Made by a program: the position numbers and the translations under genes. 64,000 nt of DNA from the NCBI GenBank assembly GCA_024404915.1, contig JAKSPJ010000002.1, positions 143,803-207,802 of the forward strand. The letters run 5' to 3'. Below the pieces are notes generated by a model. That model saw only the letters and a list, made by a program, of their open reading frames with translations. It searched no databases and was not told where the DNA came from. Numbering within the stretch: position 1 is the first letter of the stretch; each line of letters begins with the position of its first letter. Below are positions 63,883 to 64,000 of the stretch, piece by piece. The stretch is from Oscillospiraceae bacterium. GTDB taxonomy: Bacteria > Bacillota > Clostridia > Oscillospirales > Ruminococcaceae.

Positions 63883-64000
63883 TTTGACTTTTTGAAAATC
63901 ATCCAGACACAAAATATTCTGCACATGATGCAAAAGGGGGAGAGAAAATGATATAATCCCCTTAGAGTAGACACACTAAATAGCAAAAAGTGTGAAAACT
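63883..64000. other. Chromosomal sequence beyond the island
   Basis: A TATAAT at 63952-63957 with a weak TGCAAA 17 bases upstream could be a promoter for a gene beyond the window. Nothing else is recognised. Confidence 0.3.

Noticed and set aside
63669..63986. 105-residue minus-strand frame across attR
   Set aside because: It reads through the tRNA fragment antisense and gives the familiar spurious tRNA-antisense peptide; no ribosome site or homology.

Overview
The window looks like a chromosomal segment of a low-GC Gram-positive gut anaerobe close to Ruminococcus (Oscillospiraceae). Housekeeping genes are Clostridia-like, ribosome binding sites are strong (GGAGG type), promoters are sigma-A type, and two secreted proteins carry type I dockerin-like modules. 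One of these is a GH74 xyloglucanase, which points to a cellulosome-forming fibre degrader. The genus is inferred from gene content only; no search was run.

Left half (1-31 kb): a site-2 protease cut by the window edge and scpA; guaB, parB and parA on the minus strand; an ECF vitamin transporter (T, fused A-A', S); an acyl-CoA synthetase with an XRE-cupin regulator; cysS; a ROK-type regulator; and a compact aromatic amino acid operon (aroF-tyrA-aroB-aroA-aroC-pheA, minus strand). That operon has a leader that looks like a transcription attenuator. Next come the dockerin-bearing GH74 enzyme, a membrane-anchored HtrA protease, an orphan sugar-binding lipoprotein and a very long leucine-rich repeat protein without a signal peptide.

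Middle (31-48.8 kb): a secreted dockerin-like protein with Thr-rich tandem repeats; a strongly promoted, terminated non-coding transcription unit with four repeated ribosome-binding-site/ATG modules; radA with a small membrane protein; a PspA-like protein; a VanY-like protein that seems to have lost its zinc ligands; a dCMP deaminase; ksgA; a 2-hydroxyacyl-CoA dehydratase-type protein paired with a Cys-rich membrane protein; a CPBP protease; a pseudouridine synthase; and the rpmG-secE-nusG-rplK-rplA block.

Right (48.8-63.84 kb): an integrated genetic island. Its tyrosine integrase sits next to an intact tRNA-Lys, and the last 44 bp of that tRNA are repeated exactly at 63798-63841. The left arm holds the integrase, an XRE repressor with a divergent switch region, two small DNA-binding proteins and the truncated remains of a replication ATPase and another gene. 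The right arm is a visibly A+T-richer defence cargo: a 1,213-residue SMEK-domain protein, and a minus-strand operon of a DUF1016/YhcG-like nuclease, a type III Res-like helicase-nuclease, an unknown 282-residue protein and a type III Mod-like DNA methyltransferase. The terminator just outside the right end is probably the original tRNA-Lys terminator.
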